Assembly (NCBI GenBank): GCA_030427085.1
Contig: JAUHXH010000003.1
Coordinates: 186,001-250,000 of the forward strand
Reading direction: 5' to 3'
Origin: Gammaproteobacteria bacterium
Lineage (GTDB): Bacteria > Pseudomonadota > Gammaproteobacteria > Pseudomonadales > Halieaceae
Length of the DNA stretch: 64,000 nucleotides
In this document: piece after piece, positions 60,659 through 64,000 of the stretch
How positions within the stretch are numbered: position 1 is the stretch's first letter
Layout: the number at the start of each line of letters is the position of its first letter
Position numbers and translations under genes: made by a program
Notes under the pieces: model-generated
What the model was told of the DNA's origin: nothing
Databases searched by the model: none
Seen by the model: the letters and a program-made list of their open reading frames with translations, nothing else

Positions 60659-60680
60659 CTGTCAGGGCAGAGAGAAGAGC

Positions 60681-62357
60681 TTATTTATCTTCCATCTGCG
60701 CCTTGATCAGGTCACCGATAGTGCCCGGAGAGGCAGTTTCGGTTTCAGACTCTTTCAGGCTGCGAACCGCTTCCTGCTCGTCGTCGTAGTCCTTGGCTTT
60801 GATGGACAAGCCCACACCGCGGTTCTTGCGATCCACGCTGATGATCTTGGCTTCGACTTCCTCGCCAACCTTGAAGGAGTTACGAGCATCTTCCACGCGG
60901 TCGCGGCTGATGTCGGAAGCCTTCAGGATGCCTTCCACTTCGTCGGCCAGCTTCACAATAACGGCTTTGGCGTCCACTTCAATCACTTCACCGGTGACGA
61001 TGGAACCGCGGTCGTTAGCGGAAACGTAGTTACCGAAGGGATCGTCTTCCAGCTGTTTGATGCCCAGGGAGATACGCTCGCGCTCGGGATCGATAGACAG
61101 GATGACGGTTTCGATCTCGTCGCCCTTCTTGTAGTTGCGAACCGCTTCTTCGCCCTGCTCGTTCCAGCTGATGTCAGACAGGTGAACCAGGCCGTCGATG
61201 TTGCCTTCCAGACCGATGAAGATACCGAAGTCAGTGATGGACTTGATGGAGCCCGCAATCTTGTCGCCTTTGCTGTACTGTGAAGCGAAAGCGTCCCAGG
61301 GGTTTTGCTGGCACTGCTTGATACCCAGGGAGATGCGGCGACGGTCTTCGTCGATGTCCAGAACCATTACCTCTACCTCGTCGCCCAGCTGGACGATTTT
61401 GGAGGGGTGTACGTTCTTGTTGGTCCAGTCCATTTCGGACACGTGTACCAGGCCTTCCACACCCTCTTCCAGCTCGGCGAAGCAGCCGTAGTCGGTGAGG
61501 TTGGTGATGCGCGCTTTGACGCGGCTGCCTTCGGGGTAGCGACCGGTGATTTCCACCCAGGGATCTTCGCCCAGTTGCTTCAGACCCAGAGACACACGGT
61601 TGCGCTCGCGGTCGAACTTGAGGATCTTGACGTCGATTTCCTGACCCACTTCCACGATCTCGGAGGGGTGCTTGACGCGCTTCCACGCCATGTCGGTAAT
61701 GTGCAGCAGGCCGTCGACACCACCCAGATCTACGAACGCGCCGTAGTCGGTCAGGTTCTTGACGATACCCTTCACGGTCATACCTTCCTGCAGGGTTTCC
61801 AGCAGGGCTTCGCGCTCGGCGCTGTTGGCTTCTTCCATAACCGCACGACGTGAAACAACCACGTTATTGCGCTTCTGGTCGAGCTTGATGACCTTGAATT
61901 CCAGTTCTTTGTTTTCCAGGTGGGCAGTTTCGCGCACAGGGCGTACGTCCACCAGAGAGCCGGGCAGGAAGGCACGGATACCGTTGATATCCACGGTAAA
62001 GCCACCTTTGACCTTGCCGTTGATAACACCTTTGACCACTTCGTCCGCCTCGTGACCCGCTTCCAGTTCCTTCCAGGACTCGGCGCGCTTGGCTTTTTCA
62101 CGGGACAGTTTGGTCTCACCGAAACCGTCTTCTACGGTTTCCAGTGCCACCTGGACTTCGTCACCCACATTCAGGGTGCACTCGCCAGCAGCGTCAGTGA
62201 ATTGTGCGCGGGGGATGATGCCTTCAGATTTCAGGCCGGCGTGGACGGTGACCCACTCGTTGTCGATGTCGATGACCACACCGGTCACGATGGAGCCGGG
62301 CTCCATGTCGACAGTTTTCAGACTCTCTTCAAAAAGTTCAGCGAAGCTTTCGCTCAT
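60681..62357 (-). CDS. rpsA: 30S ribosomal protein S1
   Basis: mRNA-binding ribosomal protein. It has 558 residues, the normal gammaproteobacterial length. Six S1 repeats are visible, each with the GxVxxIxxxGxFV-type strand pattern, for example [20 protein letters not shown] and [20 protein letters not shown]. It begins [20 protein letters not shown]. It is co-oriented with cmk and aroA, the standard order, but ihfB does not follow; the nap operon and other genes intervene. Confidence 0.99.
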   Translation of the reverse strand: MSESFAELFEESLKTVDMEPGSIVTGVVIDIDNEWVTVHAGLKSEGIIPRAQFTDAAGECTLNVGDEVQVALETVEDGFGETKLSREKAKRAESWKELEAGHEADEVVKGVINGKVKGGFTVDINGIRAFLPGSLVDVRPVRETAHLENKELEFKVIKLDQKRNNVVVSRRAVMEEANSAEREALLETLQEGMTVKGIVKNLTDYGAFVDLGGVDGLLHITDMAWKRVKHPSEIVEVGQEIDVKILKFDRERNRVSLGLKQLGEDPWVEITGRYPEGSRVKARITNLTDYGCFAELEEGVEGLVHVSEMDWTNKNVHPSKIVQLGDEVEVMVLDIDEDRRRISLGIKQCQQNPWDAFASQYSKGDKIAGSIKSITDFGIFIGLEGNIDGLVHLSDISWNEQGEEAVRNYKKGDEIETVILSIDPERERISLGIKQLEDDPFGNYVSANDRGSIVTGEVIEVDAKAVIVKLADEVEGILKASDISRDRVEDARNSFKVGEEVEAKIISVDRKNRGVGLSIKAKDYDDEQEAVRSLKESETETASPGTIGDLIKAQMEDK

Positions 62358-62527
62358 TACACATTACCTGTAATAGTGTTCAGTGGTTGCCCACTGCCAC
62401 GACACCCCAGCCGGTGCCGGTCTTTTCATCAATAAGCCGCTGCCAAGGTACCTGGCTGGTTAAAACCGGGCAGCGACGCTCAGTGTGCTTTCGGGGGACT
62501 TTGCGGCAAAATTAGCGACGATCGCCG

Positions 62528-63211
62528 CTAAATAAGGGCTTTTTCGCCTACTTTTTCCAAAACTTCCGCAAACACCTCGTCGATGTTGCGGGCCGTGCTG
62601 TCGATCACGAAAGCGTCTTCTGCGGGGACCAAAGGGGAGACCGCTCGACTGCTGTCACGCAGGTCTCGCTCCTCGATGTCCTCGAGAAGGCGCGGGAGAC
62701 TAACACTTTCTCCCTTGGCAATCAACTGCTTGTAGCGGCGCTCGGCGCGCTCTTCGGCGCTGGCGGTGAGGAAAATTTTGCACTGGGCGGCGGGGAAAAC
62801 CACGGTACCCATGTCGCGACCGTCGGCTACCAGGCCGGGCGCCTGGGCAAATTCCCGCTGACGGGAGAGTAAGGCATCGCGCACACTCGGAAGTGCCGCC
62901 ACCGTGGAGGCACCGCGGCCGCCCTCTTCCGTGCGAATCACCCGGCTGACATCTTCACCAGCGAGGATCACCAGCACTTCGCCAGTGGGTGCGGATTCAA
63001 AGTGAACATCGAGATTGCGTGCCACCTGCGCTACGGCGGGTTCGTCCTGCCAGTCCACACCCTGTTGCAGGCAGGCCTGCCCGGTCACGCGGTACAGCGC
63101 GCCGGAGTCCAGCAGGTGCCAACCCAGGTGATCTGCCAGGCGATGGCCAATGGTTCCTTTGCCAGAACCACTGGGGCCATCAACGGTGATTACAGGAACC
63201 GTCACGATCAA
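62528..63211 (-). CDS. cmk: Cytidylate kinase
   Basis: Phosphorylation of CMP and dCMP with ATP. It has 227 residues. The P-loop is [20 protein letters not shown], the nucleotide-binding core contains [11 protein letters not shown], and the lid region [12 protein letters not shown], with [20 protein letters not shown]. The listed start TTG 63211 overlaps the aroA stop by 4 bp; GTG 63205 (two codons later) is equally plausible, since family members start just before [10 protein letters not shown]. About 170 bp separate it from rpsA; that gap probably holds an rpsA promoter, but I see no clear element in it. Confidence 0.97.
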   Translation of the reverse strand: MIVTVPVITVDGPSGSGKGTIGHRLADHLGWHLLDSGALYRVTGQACLQQGVDWQDEPAVAQVARNLDVHFESAPTGEVLVILAGEDVSRVIRTEEGGRGASTVAALPSVRDALLSRQREFAQAPGLVADGRDMGTVVFPAAQCKIFLTASAEERAERRYKQLIAKGESVSLPRLLEDIEERDLRDSSRAVSPLVPAEDAFVIDSTARNIDEVFAEVLEKVGEKALI

Positions 63212-64000
63212 TCGTCCGTCTGTGCGGAAATCTGCAGGCCCAGACCGCGCGCCAGCGCGTCGAAGCCAGGGAAAGAGGTAGCCACATGATCGCAGTCCAG
63301 CACGCGAATTTCCGCGTCAGCGCGCAGGGCCGCGATTGAGAAAGCCATGGCGATGCGATGGTCCATATGGGTGTGTATGGTGCCACCGCCAATGGGACCG
63401 CCGTCAATAATGATGCCGTCTTCCAGCACTTCATTTTTCACGCCCAGCGTGTCGAGCCCTTCCGCCATGGCGGCGATACGGTCGCTCTCTTTCACGCGCA
63501 ACTCCTCGGCACCGCGCAGGACAGTGCGCCCTTCGGCGCAGGCCGCAGCAATAAACAGCACCGGAAACTCGTCGATGGCCAGTGGCACCTGATCTTCGGG
63601 AATCTCGATACCTTTCAGCGGCGCGTACTGCACACGGATATCGGCCACCGGTTCACCGCCAACCTCGCGCTCGTTGAGCAATTCAATGTTGGCGCCCATC
63701 AAACGGAGAATGTTGATCACACCCGTGCGAGTGGGGTTGATGCCTACGTGGGTAAGCAAGAGGTCAGAACCCGGGGCGATGCTGGCGGCCACCAGGAAGA
63801 AAGCGGCGGACGAAATATCTGCCGGCACATCGATGTCGCAGGCGGTGAGCGAACCACCACCCTCAAGACTGATCACACCTTCCGCGTCGCGTTCCACACT
63901 GTAGCCAAAGCCACGCAGCATGCGCTCGGTGTGATCACGGGTGGGCGCCGGTTCGGTGACGGACGTGCGGCCGTTGGCGTAGAGGCCGGCGAGCAGGACA
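63208..64000 (-). CDS. aroA: 3-phosphoshikimate 1-carboxyvinyltransferase (C-terminal part; 5' end outside window)
   Basis: EPSP synthase, the sixth step of the shikimate pathway. The frame is open to the right edge, reading [20 protein letters not shown] just inside it, which is the family's central motif, so about the last 264 codons are present. Further signatures are [40 protein letters not shown], the [20 protein letters not shown] block with its conserved KESDR, and [14 protein letters not shown]. The stop overlaps the start of cmk, so the two are coupled. Confidence 0.98.
   Translation of the reverse strand, partial: VLLAGLYANGRTSVTEPAPTRDHTERMLRGFGYSVERDAEGVISLEGGGSLTACDIDVPADISSAAFFLVAASIAPGSDLLLTHVGINPTRTGVINILRLMGANIELLNEREVGGEPVADIRVQYAPLKGIEIPEDQVPLAIDEFPVLFIAAACAEGRTVLRGAEELRVKESDRIAAMAEGLDTLGVKNEVLEDGIIIDGGPIGGGTIHTHMDHRIAMAFSIAALRADAEIRVLDCDHVATSFPGFDALARGLGLQISAQTDD

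Overview
The window is a stretch of a moderately GC-rich gammaproteobacterial chromosome, densely packed with genes on both strands. No gene-free stretch exceeds 300 bases, and I saw no rRNA, tRNA, CRISPR array or insertion sequence. The mix of genes suggests a marine heterotroph, possibly of the OM60/NOR5 (Halieaceae) type. It includes paired acyl-CoA dehydrogenases, a very large TonB-dependent receptor, a wax-ester synthase/DGAT, the arginine succinyltransferase pathway, periplasmic nitrate reductase, and the aroA-cmk-rpsA and ihfB-lapA-lapB-pyrF housekeeping blocks. The taxonomic placement is inference only.

Layout. 1-9.3 kb: lipid or acyl-CoA uptake and breakdown (two acyl-CoA dehydrogenases, an MFS permease, a TonB-dependent receptor), a regulator with two TetR domains, and a second MFS permease behind a 13-bp tandem repeat. 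9.4-15.7 kb: a heavy-metal efflux operon (His/Cys-rich small protein, then CusC-, CusB- and CusA-like proteins). 15.7-18.9 kb: NhaA antiporter and a WS/DGAT with a histone-H1-like tail. 18.9-26.1 kb: M20 peptidase-astA-astD-astB operon, divergent from a class III aminotransferase and an Lrp-type regulator. 26.2-29.0 kb: outer-membrane barrel, AI-2E-type permease with a potassium-channel-like protein, and a VOC epimerase-like protein. 29.1-32.9 kb: a tightly coupled four-gene operon (atypical SDR, classical SDR, a protein resembling red chlorophyll catabolite reductase, MFS permease). 32.9-41.3 kb: Calx-beta/GDPD lipoprotein, pectin-acetylesterase-like enzyme, class I-like HMG-CoA reductase, several small secreted proteins, a DUF6524 membrane protein and a LysR regulator. 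41.4-46.8 kb: an APH-type kinase, then a WbpV/WbpL/WbpM-like module that could build and load the first O-antigen sugar, plus a ComEA-like protein. 46.9-49.4 kb: pyrF, lapB, lapA, ihfB. 49.6-60.6 kb: a segment lying where ihfB would normally adjoin rpsA. It carries a 1516-residue NHL/cadherin-like/TSP3/dockerin protein with a coupled lipoprotein, a porin, and napEDABC. 60.7-64 kb: rpsA, cmk and the 3' part of aroA.

How the genes work together. The succinyltransferase enzymes convert arginine to N-succinylglutamate, and the M20 enzyme resembling carboxypeptidase G2 is a plausible substitute for AstE. The Nap genes form a complete minimal quinol-to-nitrate chain (NapC to NapB to NapA, with NapD and NapE). 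WbpM-, WbpV- and WbpL-like proteins form a short chain from UDP-GlcNAc to a lipid-linked 6-deoxy-HexNAc, next to lapAB, which controls LPS synthesis. The least explained parts are the operon at 29.1-32.9 kb, the dockerin protein with its lipoprotein, and the insertion between rpsA and ihfB.
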